Made by a program: the position numbers and the translations under genes. From positions 12,865,776 to 12,929,775 of the forward strand of contig NC_135568.1 of assembly GCF_964340395.1 (NCBI RefSeq): a stretch of DNA of 64,000 bases. Reading direction: 5' to 3'. This DNA comes from Glandiceps talaboti (taxonomy: Eukaryota; Hemichordata; Enteropneusta; Spengelidae). Of the stretch, positions 1-11,200 are shown piece after piece (positions within the stretch are counted from its first letter, which is position 1; each line of letters opens with the position of its first letter). The notes below the pieces were generated by a model. That model did no database searches. It had not been told where the DNA came from and saw only the letters and a program-made list of their open reading frames with translations.

Positions 1-175
1 TGATTATAAAAAATGTGTTCCTATGTTCTAGCAGTCGTGTGTAGGATGGCAAATATGGGATTTATTTGTTCTCGTTCAAAAATATCAGATATTTGAAAGC
101 ATAGAGAGGTTAATGAATCATTTTTAACTGCATCCATCCTGAAATAATTTCATTGTTTTTTTTCCGCCTGTTTAG

Positions 176-1423
176 GAAATTTTCCGAATCCCAAAGAAAG
201 AAAGGCAGGAGAAGAGAGAAGAAAAAAGGGAGCGTGACTCGGATACAGAGTATGAACAGAAAAACAGAGATAGAGACCGTGGCAGAGAGAGGGACAGTTA
301 TAGAGAACGAGACTATGATAGAGATAGGGACAGGTACAGAGATAGGGATCGAGATAGAGGCAGAGATAGAGACAGTTATCGAGATCGGGACAGAGATAGT
401 TACAGAGATAGAGACAGTTATCGAGACCGGGATAGCTACCGAGACTATGACAATTACCGGGATAGCTACCGAGACCGGGATTATGATAGAGATCGCTATG
501 ACGATAGGTACTCACACCGAAAGTCTCGCAGCCCATCAGGATATGGACGGTACGATGAGAGGAGTCGACATATGTCGGAATCAGATCAGTGGGCTTCAGA
601 GTATTCCACCCCACCCAAGAAGAGGAGACCCTGGAAAGCAAAACAAGAAAAAGTCGATCCTAATAAGAAAAAGATGACGAAGGAAGAGAGAAGGTATCAG
701 TTTGAGAGAATGGTGGAACTGAAACAGAAGGAAGAAGACATGCTGAGAGCAAAGCAACAATTTATGTTACAAGGACATGGAGGTCAGCATCGTGAATATC
801 CTGTCCAAGATCCAAACATTTTTCCAGGGCAGCCACAACCTTCAATGCCGATACAACACCAACCACCCCCAACTTCCATCCAGCCTGTCGTAGTAGAACC
901 GGATATGCCAGATGCCAGCGCTATGCTAGCTACTCAGGGACTCCTAGGGGTAGACCCTAATGGCCAGCCTCCACCAATGGCAATGGGTTTACCAGACGCT
1001 TCACCGCTGCAAGATGTGTTACCCGTGCAACATCAGAGGAGACATCCACCATCACTTTTAGACATTAATCCTAATCAAATTGAACCAATGCATGTCCATC
1101 AAATGGAAGGCCCTCTAGCGCCATCCATGGGAGATCATAATCTTCAACATGCAGTGCCGACGCCACCGATACAAACATGGGATCAAGGTGCTGCACTCCC
1201 ACCGCCAGCACAACCACCTGCTCCAGCTCAGCAGCCACCCCAACCACCACCTCAGTTCGATGTCGCAGCACAACAGCAGTTTGCCGGAAGTGGAGTGCAG
1301 GCTTATCCTCAAGCAACACCCCAGCCAGCAGCACAGTCACAGTCACAGTCTCAGTCCCAGTCCCAGTCAGGTTATGTGGTACAACAAACATACATGCCAC
1401 AACCACAGATGGCAGTACAACAG
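176..1423 (+). CDS. SETD2: SETD2 exon 1 of window: RD-rich, coiled-coil and Pro/Gln-rich region
   Basis: Acceptor ctgtttag before 176 and donor cag|gtaggc at 1423 give 416 codons in phase 0. It opens with EIFRIPKKERQEKREEKRER, then runs of Arg-Asp with interspersed Ser-Tyr (about 255-530). A basic segment, a glutamate/lysine coiled coil near 680-780 and a Pro/Met/Gln-rich linker follow, ending in a Ser-Gln repeat (about 1335-1370). The frame stays open a few codons past the donor and stops at 1481, so reading through the donor would truncate the protein. Confidence 0.93.
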
Positions 1424-3947
1424 GTAGGCGTAAATTGCTTAAACAACGTAGTTACAAAATTTCTGTGTTATAAAAATGGTTAAAAATAGTCGTTTTATTT
1501 TACATGTAAGTCTGTAAATGACAGTTTGAACTATTGGAAAACATACCAACACAATACAAGATCCTTTCAGTTACAACAGCGTACTAGCAAAGTTTCTGTT
1601 TTTGGAAACAAGAAAAGTCATTGCTAGCTGTCAATATTAAAGAGAAAGGAGACCTCATCAGCTCACTATGTTCAAAGGGGAACGCAAGCCCAGAAATGAA
1701 GTCATTTTCATCAACTATGGGTTCTGGAGAGTCATTTCACGATTTTAGATCCACCTACATTACAATTTCTGAGAAACATCAAGTTGATCTTGTGCTTTTA
1801 TAGGGCGTCTTTGGAAAAGGATAAGGTGGCACATTTCGTTGGCAGTGTTTTCTTGCTATACAGGCATGACTAATGACTGTTATATCGCGTTGTATCTTCT
1901 AGGGTTACGTACAGCAAGCACCACTGCCAGGCCAGACAACCACATTTGTTACAGCTGACGGTATGGTTGTCCACCAGACCATCACGCAACTAGCTGATCC
2001 CAACATTCAACAAAACATCCAACAGGTAGGTACTACTGCGGAAACTGGGCTTTCGGCTTACTAAGATATACACAAACTAAAAGTTGTTGTTTGATGGGAG
2101 TATATTATACAACAGTGATAGCGCTGCCTTTTTTGTGCACATCGAATCACTCTATGATGAATTGTGTAAACACTGGAAGGCCCCAAAAATGTACACCGCA
2201 AGTTTATGGTAGTCATCAGAAACATCACCTTACTGTGAGTATAAGATTAGCTCTGAAATCTACCTGAACTGGGCAAAATTAGCATACATATTAGCTCTGA
2301 AATCTTCCTGCACTGGGCAAAATTAGCATCCATATTAGCTCTGAAATCTACCTACAATGAGCAAAATTAGCATGCATATTAGCTCTGAAATCTACCTACA
2401 CTGGGCAGAATTCAAAATAAGCATGGTACACCTGACACTGGACCAACTCATACATTAATGTCAATTCTGTGTACTTGACAGGTTCAACATTTACAACATC
2501 AACTTCAACTAAATCAACGTTTAGCTTCGTTAGGCTCACAGTCTGTTCCTGCTGTACAAGTCGTACCACCACAACAACCACCACCAGTGGACACCATTCC
2601 ATCACCACCTAAACCTAAACCTATCGTCTTGCCACCAAATTGGAAGACGGCACGTGACAACGAGGGTAAAGTCTACTACTACCATGGTGTTACCAGGTGA
2701 GATATTCCCTTCTCAAATCAACAGCCAAATGAAGGCTGTATAACTACGGCACTTGAAAAATGTTGTGTTTTGGCTACTATATCACAATTATAATAATTAT
2801 AAATAATGCTAGTTTTTATATATAGCGCGTTCCCACTCTGTGCTCAAAGCGATTTATAATAATTACCCCTGGCACAGATCTCCACAATGGCCCTTTACTT
2901 CCTCAACTCCCTGGGGAGCATACAATCCATTGCATCCTCTATAAGTGCATTTGATTAAAGCATTCACATTGCAACCTATATCCTATCAGGTCCCCAATTA
3001 TACTGCTGGGTGGACCGAGGCACAGTCGTGGGTCAGATCTTGCCCTTGGACTTTAGCCATTCCGAACAAATGGCAGCGATGTGGCTCAAACCTGCAAGCT
3101 GCAAATTCAAAGCCGGTCACTCTAACCCACCATGACTCCACAATTATGGCTGATATGTCCCTGAGTGGCTATAAACTTGATATGCAATACCCCTTCCAAT
3201 GAGAAAAATTTGAATTTCCGTATTTGGCTCCCCTCGCTGTAGTACCCTTGATTATGTAATAGCAATCAGACAAACCTTTCCTGTGTTTCGTGTTCTTGTA
3301 GGCAAACACAGTGGGATCCCCCTACATGGGATGGTAACCCTCCTGATATGGGTAGTGAGGAAACCGAAATGATGGACCTAGGGACGCCAACTTATGACGA
3401 GAAGAATAAAAATAGGAAGGCTACGCAGGCTGCTGCTGATACATCCAGTGAGGCGGCTAAACGGAAAAAGGAGGAATTCAGAAATAAGGTACAGTACTGT
3501 GTGAATACATCAACATTTCTGAACTTTGTTGTTACCAAATTTTACCTGGAAAGTGAATAGTTTGACAGACTGATCACTTGTAAACCTGTCGATATCATTT
3601 CAAGTTTGGAACGCTTACACACCATTAAATTTTTGCGAAACTGAAACTCAAGCGTTTGCCCTCACCAATGGACTAGTTCACCTGTCTGATAGTGTGAACA
3701 AAAAGTATTGGTTTCACTTTTGGAAAATGTCTTTGTCATGTAGTGTTAATGTTTGAATCAATTATAATCGAATGTTGAATGTGAAATCTACATAAATAAG
3801 CTTGCATGTGTGATTGGTTAACACTAGGAGTTGAGTGCAGCTCTGCCAACTATAGTTACATGCTTACCCACACATTGTTTTGAGTGTGTAGAAACAGGTT
3901 TGAAATGTGGGCATATTACTAAGAAACACAAAACCTGACATACACAC

Positions 3948-4011
<64 letters not shown>

Positions 4012-5156
4012 TGACCCAAACCATGACGATACATCATGTAATATTTATGTGTCGATCAGACCTACTTTTAATTAGACATGAAGAGTGCTATTATACAAGG
4101 GGTAAAGTCATAAATCGGAACAGCCCAAAACACAACTGAGATTATGTGTTCAGTAATAGCAAGGTGTCTATCTCTGAGGTTGATGTCAGGTTTAAGGTGG
4201 TGAAATAAACTCATCCATATTTATCAATGTGGATACTATGATGTATGCAGAGGAATAGGTGTGTGAGAGGAAAAAATGTCAACCCACCTCCCAAAATATG
4301 ATATAAATATGTAACTAATACCTACCTGTATTTTCTTCTGTCTGTTTTGGATATTTCTAGATGTCAAGTTATGTTGTTAGCGTACTTAACCCGTACAGGA
4401 AACCAGACTGTAAACTTGGAAGAATCGGCAAAACTGAAGATTTTAAACATCTAGCCAGAAAGGTGAGACATCTTTGACATCAAAAATGATGAAATAATCC
4501 AGTTTTGACCTGCCAAACGATAGAGTAGTTCACATGCAGTGAAGTGTTGAAATGTTGAACCTGCTGACTGCCAGTGTGTAGTCTGATGCACTTTGGAATA
4601 TGGCTGATGGAGTAGTGTTAGATCTGTCCTGTGACCTGTCAGTGAACAGCGCCCTCTTGTGATGGACTGTGTAAACTTTGCATAATTATAATTTGAACCT
4701 CAGCAGAGTTCTTGTGCACTGATGTATGAAGTAAGTATGATTTACCCTGTGGTGAAACCTCGTCATTATGCATTAAATTTGCAGTGTGTTGACAAACATA
4801 TGTAACTATTTACATATGGACATCAAGCCTGTGTACATAGTACCATCATCACTGAATAAAGAGGTAATGGTCTACCCAGAAGGTTGAACTGTTAATGTCT
4901 TGCAGTAATCACTGAAAAAATAGCAGAAAGTTACATTTACTGTAGTTTTCAGAAATGAGTCCCATATAACCAACTTTTGTCTTTCTGTCTACAGCTTACT
5001 CACGGCATTATGGCCAAGGAGATGAAACACTGCATGAATGTGGAAGACCTGGAAGTCAACGAGAATGTCAAAGGAAAGGCCAAGGAATACATCCGGAAAT
5101 ACATGAGTCGTTACGGAGCAGTCTACAAGAAAGAGAAAGATACCGGACAAGACTGA
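176..5156 (+). CDS. SETD2: SETD2 (H3K36 methyltransferase), C-terminal part, six exons
   Basis: Spliced coding sequence 176-1423, 1903-2025, 2482-2696, 3302-3488, 4361-4462, 4995-5156: 2037 bases, 678 residues plus TGA, with intron phases 0,0,2,0,0 agreeing at every junction. SETD2 trimethylates histone H3 Lys36 during transcription elongation in the nucleus. Visible in order: an Arg/Asp/Tyr-rich stretch (residues ~30-125), a nuclear-localisation-like PKKRRPWKAK, a charged coiled coil containing ERMVELKQKEE, a long Pro/Gln-rich linker, a WW domain (PPNW ... GKVYYYH ... QWDPPTW) split across exons 3 and 4, and an SRI domain in exons 5-6 (LNPYRKPDCK, EDFKHLARKLTHG, KKYM-like IRKYMSRYGAVYK). In the family the SRI domain binds the phosphorylated RNA polymerase II CTD. 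The AWS, SET and post-SET domains lie upstream of the window, so the gene is partial here. Identity is secure from the WW plus SRI order and the SRI sequence. Confidence 0.95.
1903..2025 (+). CDS. SETD2: SETD2 exon 2: Gln-rich linker
   Basis: Acceptor tatcttctag, donor caacag|gtaggt, 41 codons, phase 0 at both ends. It encodes GYVQQAPLPGQTTTFVTADG and a Gln/Asn-rich tail (NIQQNIQQ), continuing the disordered linker before the WW domain. Confidence 0.9.
2246..2408 (+). repeat. 44-bp tandem repeat in SETD2 intron 2
   Basis: Nearly four units beginning attagctctgaaatctacc at 2246, 2290, 2334 and 2378, exactly 44 bases apart. The rest of the intron (2026-2245) is unremarkable AT-rich DNA. Confidence 0.93.
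2482..2696 (+). CDS. SETD2: SETD2 exon 3: proline-rich segment and first half of WW domain
   Basis: Acceptor gtacttgacag, donor accag|gtgaga, phase 0 in and phase 2 out. The product has a Leu/Gln-rich helix, a PPQQPPPV proline tract, then PPNWKTARDNEGKVYYYHGV, which is the first tryptophan and aromatic strand of a WW domain. The split Arg codon joins exon 4 exactly. Confidence 0.95.
2792..3138 (-). mobile_element. tRNA-derived SINE with L2-type tail, 9-bp target duplication
   Basis: The element reads on the - strand. The head near 3138 has a tRNA-like A box (gggttagagtgaccggc) and a degraded B box (ggtttgagcca). The tail toward 2792 has ttgagcacagagtgggaa then a ctatatataaaaac end, the form seen on L2-clade LINE 3' ends. 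The flanks 2783-2791 and 3139-3147 are identical (cacaattat), a 9-bp target-site duplication. It lies in the intron between SETD2 exons 3 and 4. Confidence 0.8.
3302..3488 (+). CDS. SETD2: SETD2 exon 4: end of WW domain and charged linker
   Basis: Acceptor gttcttgtag and donor aataag|gtacag. The exon completes the WW domain with QTQWDPPTWDG (second Trp and the conserved Pro) and continues into a Lys/Glu-rich linker (AAKRKKEEFRNK) leading to the SRI domain. Confidence 0.94.
3939..4010. repeat. (CA)n microsatellite in SETD2 intron
   Basis: Near-perfect CA dinucleotide run of about 70 bases between exons 4 and 5. The remainder of this 870-base intron shows nothing else. Confidence 0.98.
4361..4462 (+). 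CDS. SETD2: SETD2 exon 5: SRI domain, first half
   Basis: Acceptor gatatttctag and donor agaaag|gtgaga, 34 codons, phase 0. MSSYVVSVLNPYRKPDCK followed by GRIGKTEDFKHLARK is the first helix region of the Set2-Rpb1-interacting domain. Confidence 0.96.
4995..5156 (+). CDS. SETD2: SETD2 exon 6: SRI domain, second half, and stop codon
   Basis: Acceptor ctgtctacag. The 53 codons from LTHGIMAKEMKHCMNVEDLE through ENVKGKAKEYIRKYMSRYGA complete the SRI domain, then TGA at 5154-5156. Length and end position match the C-terminus expected for SETD2. Confidence 0.96.
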   Translation, partial: LTHGIMAKEMKHCMNVEDLEVNENVKGKAKEYIRKYMSRYGAVYKKEKDTGQD

Positions 5157-6217
5157 AACAGTCCTGGTGACATGTTTGTCATTGTCTGCAAGAGAGACTG
5201 AAATAGCGCCCTCCTGTGTTGATCTGAGGCATCGGTAATCAACTTCTTAGTTGTGGTGACTTTTGATACTGAAATGTTACCATTTGTTGATTGGCGCCCT
5301 CTGGAGTTTGGCTGCAGTTCCTATGGATATTGGAGCCAACATCTCAAGACACATTGAACTAAAGGCAGGGAAAATAGTTAATGAAAGTAAAATGACAAAG
5401 AATTGTTTCACCATATTTATTTCCATCACACAAACAAGATTCATAGACACAAAAACTAATTTCGTGTAGGATAAAAAGCAGAAATCAAGATAGGAACGTA
5501 AACGTCACTTGTAAAGAACCGTCCCCACAAAACTTTTACACATCAGTGTAAATTTGACTTTTAACATGATAATTATAATGATAACAAGGTAATGTCTGTT
5601 CAGGACATGAATTTTTTTACGTACACTTTTTTTTTACTGTAAATTGTTCACCGTAAATATGTTTGAAGTTGTTTTAGAACAAAGTTTTAAGCTGTGTCTT
5701 GATGAAAAAGAAATTCTGTTTTAGACGGACATGCCACAAGTTTTCTGGTGCTATAGTTTCCAGTTAGTACTACAGAGTGTACTGTTTAGTCTTTGGAAAT
5801 ACTATTGGTTGCCAATAGCAACGTCTTATGGAGTGCATGCATTTGTATCAGCGCAGAAGGCCGGGTAATCTGAATAATTGGGAATGAAAATTACCAGTGT
5901 ATGTAAACTGAATTCCATGAATTTGAAGTAATTTTTAGGTCTCCATGTTCCAGCCATATTCGGGAAATTAAACGCACAGGTAAAAGCATAGCTGCAAATA
6001 TTTCTGGGTAATGCCCCTCTTGAATTAATGCATTACCCCAGTGAAGTGGTGAGGGATATGTTCCTACCGTTATAAATTCTACCAAATCAATGAACAAAGA
6101 TTTGCTGTAAGAAAATAACTGCCAAAAAGTTGAGCATACCTATGTTGTATTATCCCCAGATCACATACCTTGTGCTGTCAGCAGGTACTTGTGTTTCGGT
6201 GTCAACAGTATGTTCCA

Positions 6218-6475
6218 AGCATCCCTCTCTCTCTCTCTCTGTCACTCTCTCTCACTGTGACAGGACAGTCACCCACTATAGTTGAGTATCTCAAATACCC
6301 CTAGCTCTGTGACTTATGTATGGAAGCACCCCTAACTCCATCAATGTGAGCAAAGCATCCCTCTCTCTCTCTCACTGACAGGACAGTAACCGATTTTAGT
6401 TGAGTATCTCAAATACCCCTAGCTCTGTGGTTTATGTATGCAAGCACCCCTAACTCCATCAATGTGAGCAATGAC
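6218..6475. repeat. Tandem duplication (~130 bp) in SETD2 3' UTR
   Basis: Two head-to-tail copies share gcatccctctctctctctct, gagtatctcaaataccccta and aagcacccctaactccatca; the second copy has a shorter CT run. Confidence 0.9.
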
Positions 6476-7907
6476 AGTGTAGGCTGTACATTAGGGTATA
6501 AAAGTGTAATGTAAGCACTCATAGCACATAGATGATGTAATTTAGGCATCCCTATCATCATGTGAATACTGCATTTTGTTACTTGTATTTGTAAGTTTCT
6601 ACCAATGTAGACGATGAGAAATATGAATAACAAAATTTCAATGCTACAGTACGTATGTGCTCAACTCAGCAACTACAGACTACCAGTTGCTAACAGGCAC
6701 AGAGCATCATCACAAAGTGCCAGGAATCCTTTCAAATATGCTCTACCGTGGTTACCAACTTTTCATTGATTTGTGAAAGCAGTGTCACTTGAGGGGGCAC
6801 CACAGACATTAGGGGAATAAAAAATAAAAAGTTAAAAAAAATTTCATCATGTATGCCAAAGGCTTGGCATTACAACAAGCTATTAATGAAATAGGTATAA
6901 AAAGAATTTTAAAAAAAATCCCTAAAACATAATCTTAAGAGGAGAAGCAAAAGAATTTGAGTTAACCAAGAATATTGTTGACACATGCAGTTGAGAAAGA
7001 ATGACTGAAAATATGCCACAGTACTCAACAATTCTTGTGTCTGTCCAAATCTGCTGTTGAATAGCGCCCACTAGTGGTCAAAATGTACAATTGCTTGTCT
7101 TTCCAAAAAACGGGAATACAACATATTTAGCTTCACTTCAAGCTTGTGTGTGTCAACAAAATGAATTTGAAACCATACATTGTACATACGAGTCACCTTA
7201 TAAATATTCATTGTTACGCCATTGACAACTAAGATACATAAAAAAAAAACATGTCGTTGTTTGCACAATGGCTTGTACCATCAGTACAAGAATGCAAACA
7301 TATTTTTTTTGTGTAAAAAAAAATTAAGTGTGTGTAACATCTGACGAGTATATTTCAAATGTAGAACGTAGAATCGTTTTTGAGATGTTTTTTTTTTTTG
7401 TTTGTTACAACTGCCGTTTTCATGTCGGAGCAAAATTTAACATTTTGTCAACTTTAACTTTGTTATGCTTTGTGTAGTAGGTCATTGTATCGTACCCCTT
7501 CCATTTTTTCCACAACAGCAGTGATGTTGAAACATAACTTGAGAGATATTTCTATTTCATACATCACGACTATAGAGTTTTTTAAACCTTGTCTGTTTTA
7601 TCATTGGCGTTCTTATGTGTTGTCATGACTACAGTTACCATAGAAATGTACGAATGATTGATTACACATGCCTGTGGCAATGAAAAATAGACGCTATTTT
7701 TACCTTGTTAGACACTTTATCTATATGATATATATGTTTCTGTGGGATATTTTTTTTTTTTTTTAGAAAACTGCCTAAAATTTTGTACAGTATGACAAAT
7801 GCTGCAGACAGCTTTTCTCTTTTTGTGCACAGAAACGTTTCTTTTTTGTTTCCTTTTAAATCCAATTTTATGATACATTGTATGAAGTGAAATATAAAAC
7901 CAACAAA

Positions 7908-7913
7908 AATAAA
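7908..7913 (+). promoter_or_regulatory. Candidate poly(A) signal of SETD2
   Basis: AATAAA followed within 10 bases by a T-rich tract and then a GT-rich stretch (7935-7980), the arrangement expected of a cleavage and polyadenylation site. Confidence 0.4.
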
Positions 7914-8218
7914 TACTTTTTTTTTTGGAAAGTTATGGTGCGGTTGTGTTTTGTTATGATATGTGTATGTGTTTTGTGTGACGCTGCAATAGGGACACTT
8001 TTTGAAACTGTGTTGACTTGTTACATATAAGTCGTTTTATTGCACACCATGATCAGTATTGAATCACATGTGGGTATATTGGTCAGCTGTGCACTTACTA
8101 TGGTACAAAAAATCCCATCAAATTGGTTTTTGTCCATACCCTAAAATCGGCAACGCCAACGCAATCATGATTTCAACCTGTTATTGTACTACTAATGGAT
8201 AAAATCAACCCCAAAATT

Positions 8219-8338
8219 ACATGCATACATACATACATACATACATACATACATACATACATACATACATACATACATACATGCATGCATGCATACATAC
8301 ATACATACATACATACATACATACATACATACATACAT
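8219..8338. repeat. (ATAC)n microsatellite
   Basis: About 120 bases of acat/atac tetramer interrupted by gcat variants at 8282-8291. Confidence 0.98.
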
Positions 8339-8628
8339 TTCGACTGACAGTTGCAGGTTTATCAGCTGAGTAGCAAATTTATCTAGTGTCAGTGGCAGGA
8401 GTGTATTTTCTGTGTATGAGATCCAATTAATGCCATCCTTGGAAGAGTGATTAGATGCAGACAATCATAACAAAAACATGACCCCTGACTGTGACTGAAT
8501 TACTAACTCTTTCATTCACTGTTTAATGCCATTTTTGTAATAAACATGACCTTAGTGTGTACTTAAAAGGTGAATAAAATACATGAACTACAACTTTCAA
8601 GTGGTAGGCGGTATAATGGCAGTAAGAA

Positions 8629-8775
8629 AAACGTACGTACGTACGTACGTACGTACATATACATACATTCATGCATGCATACATACATACGTACACTCGT
8701 ACACATACATACATATACACACAAACATACATACATACATGCATACATACATACATACATACATACATACATACA
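8629..8775. repeat. (GTAC)n/(CATA)n compound microsatellite
   Basis: A gtac run grades into catacata with interspersed catg and cacac variants. Self-complementary gtac/catg tracts make it hairpin-prone. Confidence 0.97.
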
Positions 8776-10500
8776 ACATAGAACAATCTACTCTGCTATA
8801 TACATGTTTATTTTTCTATCCAAAAATGAAACATACTAAACCAAAACTGGTTGGTTCACAAAGGTTCTGTGTTGAAGCTATAAAACAATTTGATGATGAG
8901 AGTGAACAAAGAATCAAAGTGTCTGCAGTTGACACACAAAAAGATATCACATAATGACAGCAATGTACCGATCATACCTAGTGGAATTGGTGTTCTGTGG
9001 AATATATTAACTGAAACATTCACCGTTGTGTTCAGTTAGTGAGAGAACTAACAATGAACAAACTTGCATTTTATGTAATATTGTCTGCACAAGTAATTTT
9101 TACTTTACTGTTTGAAGATTTACACTAGGTATTTTTTTGTTACAATTCCTGTCCTGTCGAACACAGCAGAACCAGTGACGTAGACAAGCATTGTCATGAC
9201 ACAGACGCAGGTTGTCGCGACATATAATGAACGGAGTATATATTCCATATCTTTTGTTCTAGATGGCTCATGCATAGTATATTGTATACTGTTCCTCATG
9301 CTAGTTTGTCAAGCCATGGATAGCCATATATAGTCTCCGGGCTATAGCCAAACCTCTGAGCTACTTTGCTACAGCAGTCACATCACTAAACCTGGGACTA
9401 GAATTCTGACTTGATTTCCCACAAGCTTTTCAGACGAAATCAGAAGTTTTTACACTTCAAATGTATTGCTTTTTGTTGTTCTTCGTTCAATCGCACGACA
9501 GCTATAGTTAACACAAATCATTATGGACAGATCCCAAGGGGAATGTTCAATTCTCTGTAACAGACACATAAATCACCGACAGACATCACAGTTACATAAC
9601 AGTTTACTTCACTCAATGAGATTCTCAGGGCCACCCCAAATAATGAATTTATTGCCCTAAAAAGGTAAAAGATCAACAGTCTTATTCTACAGTTATAGAT
9701 GTGGTGTAATGTAATAAATATAATCCAGTTGGAATGTATTTTGTATGACTTTTATCAACATTGGTTTTTACATTCATATATACATCTGAGAAATCGCTGT
9801 CAAAATACTTTTTTTTTTGAAAAATAAGACAAGATATGAAATTTTCACATAAACCTGTTTTTTTTGTGTTCAATCAGGTATTATAGAATGTCATTTGAAA
9901 AAAAAATATTCAATATTTTTTCTAATTCAATGGAAATAACATTTTCTCTTCCATATCTATTTCCTCTTCCCAATATTGGTGACGCCTCCCCCCCCCCCTA
10001 CACCCAATTGCACCAAAAAGTTGTGTTGTTTCAGATAAAATCATACCTAATATTATGAATAATTACGACACAACATTATAGGAGAACACACTGATGTTCA
10101 CCACTGCAGCAATGAATCTTGGGACATAAATGATGTCATGACATCTTGAACTTTGACCTTAAAGGTATTCTTAATTTGAATAATTGTATCATGATACAGT
10201 ATTTTGTGTTTCTGTGCCAGGAAAATGTTTCTGTTGCCTTTAAATTCTATCAATGTATTTCACTAAATTTCAATTTAACTGTAGTAAACACCCCAGAAAT
10301 AAAAGTTCCAAACTTTTGCTGTTTCTTTAATGTCCAAGAAAAGTCAAGGAAAGATATTAGGGGTCACCATTTTGAAATTAGAGATCAAAATGAGGCTATT
10401 TTTAAAAATCCAATATGGCCGCTGCATACTGTGTTCATTTAACTCTATGGGTAAATAAAAGAATGATGTTTTCCTTTAAAACAAGACAGTGAACCCCTGA

Positions 10501-10506
10501 TTTATT
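10501..10506 (-). promoter_or_regulatory. Candidate poly(A) signal of the NGFR-like gene
   Basis: On the - strand AATAAA occurs about 380 bases past the stop codon, within ATAAAATAAA. It is the first canonical signal downstream and would leave a 3' UTR of about 0.4 kb. Confidence 0.4.
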
Positions 10507-10886
10507 TTATTGTTTTAAAAGGACCAGGAACATGCTTTTATATTGCAAAATTTGGAGAAATGATAGCAACTTTCATTTTCTGGTAAACTGGTCCTTGAGG
10601 ATTGTATCCTACCTTAACACAATTGTAATAGTAATTTGATTCTATATGATAATGTATGACTGCGAAAAGTGATGACGGCAAGAACTCTGTCAAAAATCTG
10701 TCTGTGGTGGCTAAAATTACGGCAAGACACAGCAATTAACAACTTTGCTGTTTGTAATTAAAAATAAACAACACACACTTGTACGAAAATCATCTCTCAA
10801 AAAAAAGTTCTCTTTTTTACAAAGTCTGGATGGATGAAGTCCACTAAGTTTTATACATCTACTTTGCGCAACCCCAACACGCTTTA

Positions 10887-11200
10887 TCATGAAGGTAAAC
10901 TTGCAACTGATGCCAAGTTCATATACACAGGAATAACTTTTATAACATCATCTCTGTTTATATTCTGGAGAGCGGTAAATAAAATTCCAAGAGTTGAGTG
11001 TTCTTTTTTTGCCCACTGAGACAGCATCTTCTTTTGTGGGTGGTGAGAGTTCGAGAGCTCTATAATAGCTAGTTCAGAAAATCCAAGTTCTTTTGCGAGT
11101 GCTTTCCAATCACCGCCCGCAAGACGAGTTGTGCTGAGCTGTTTTTCTATTTCTCGTTTCTTGTCTTCTGTTAATTCTTTATACATTGAAGAGCTCGGTA
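10887..11200 (-). CDS. NGFR: NGFR-like exon 5: death domain and C-terminus
   Basis: Acceptor ctgttattttcag, phase 1 in. It encodes LTEDKKREIEKQLS, GGDWKALAKELGFSELAIIE, HHPQKKMLSQWAKKEHSTLG and LFTALQNINRDDVIKVI, the six-helix death-domain pattern with the conserved W-x2-LA-x2-LGF. It then has a short tail and TGA at 10887-10889. The tail ends Leu-Pro-Ser, which does not give the C-terminal PDZ-type Ser-Pro-Val known from mammalian p75NTR. Confidence 0.93.

Larger units (their letters stand above)
5157..7935 (+). other. Probable SETD2 3' UTR
   Basis: No credible coding frame follows the SETD2 stop. The region is AT-rich with T-runs and holds one tandem duplication (6218-6470). The clearest canonical AATAAA before a T-rich stretch is at 7908-7913, which would give a UTR of about 2.75 kb. 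An earlier AATAAA-like cluster at 6817-6830 could give a shorter form. The end is inferred, not seen. Confidence 0.45.
7936..10480. other. Intergenic block between converging SETD2 and NGFR-like genes
   Basis: No gene seen. It holds two tetranucleotide microsatellites (8219-8338 and 8629-8775), a C-run at 9989-9998 and AT-rich DNA. A sequence at about 10395-10440 (caatatggccgc) recurs elsewhere in the window. Confidence 0.7.

Noticed and set aside
150-641. 163-residue frame on the - strand opposite the SETD2 RD region
   Set aside because: It is the antisense of the Arg-Asp repeat; the low-complexity Tyr/Leu/Cys content has no independent support.
153-677. 174-residue + strand frame rich in Glu-Ile-Thr
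   Set aside because: It is the wrong frame of the SETD2 exon. The frame starting at 176 joins in phase to WW and SRI exons and this one does not.
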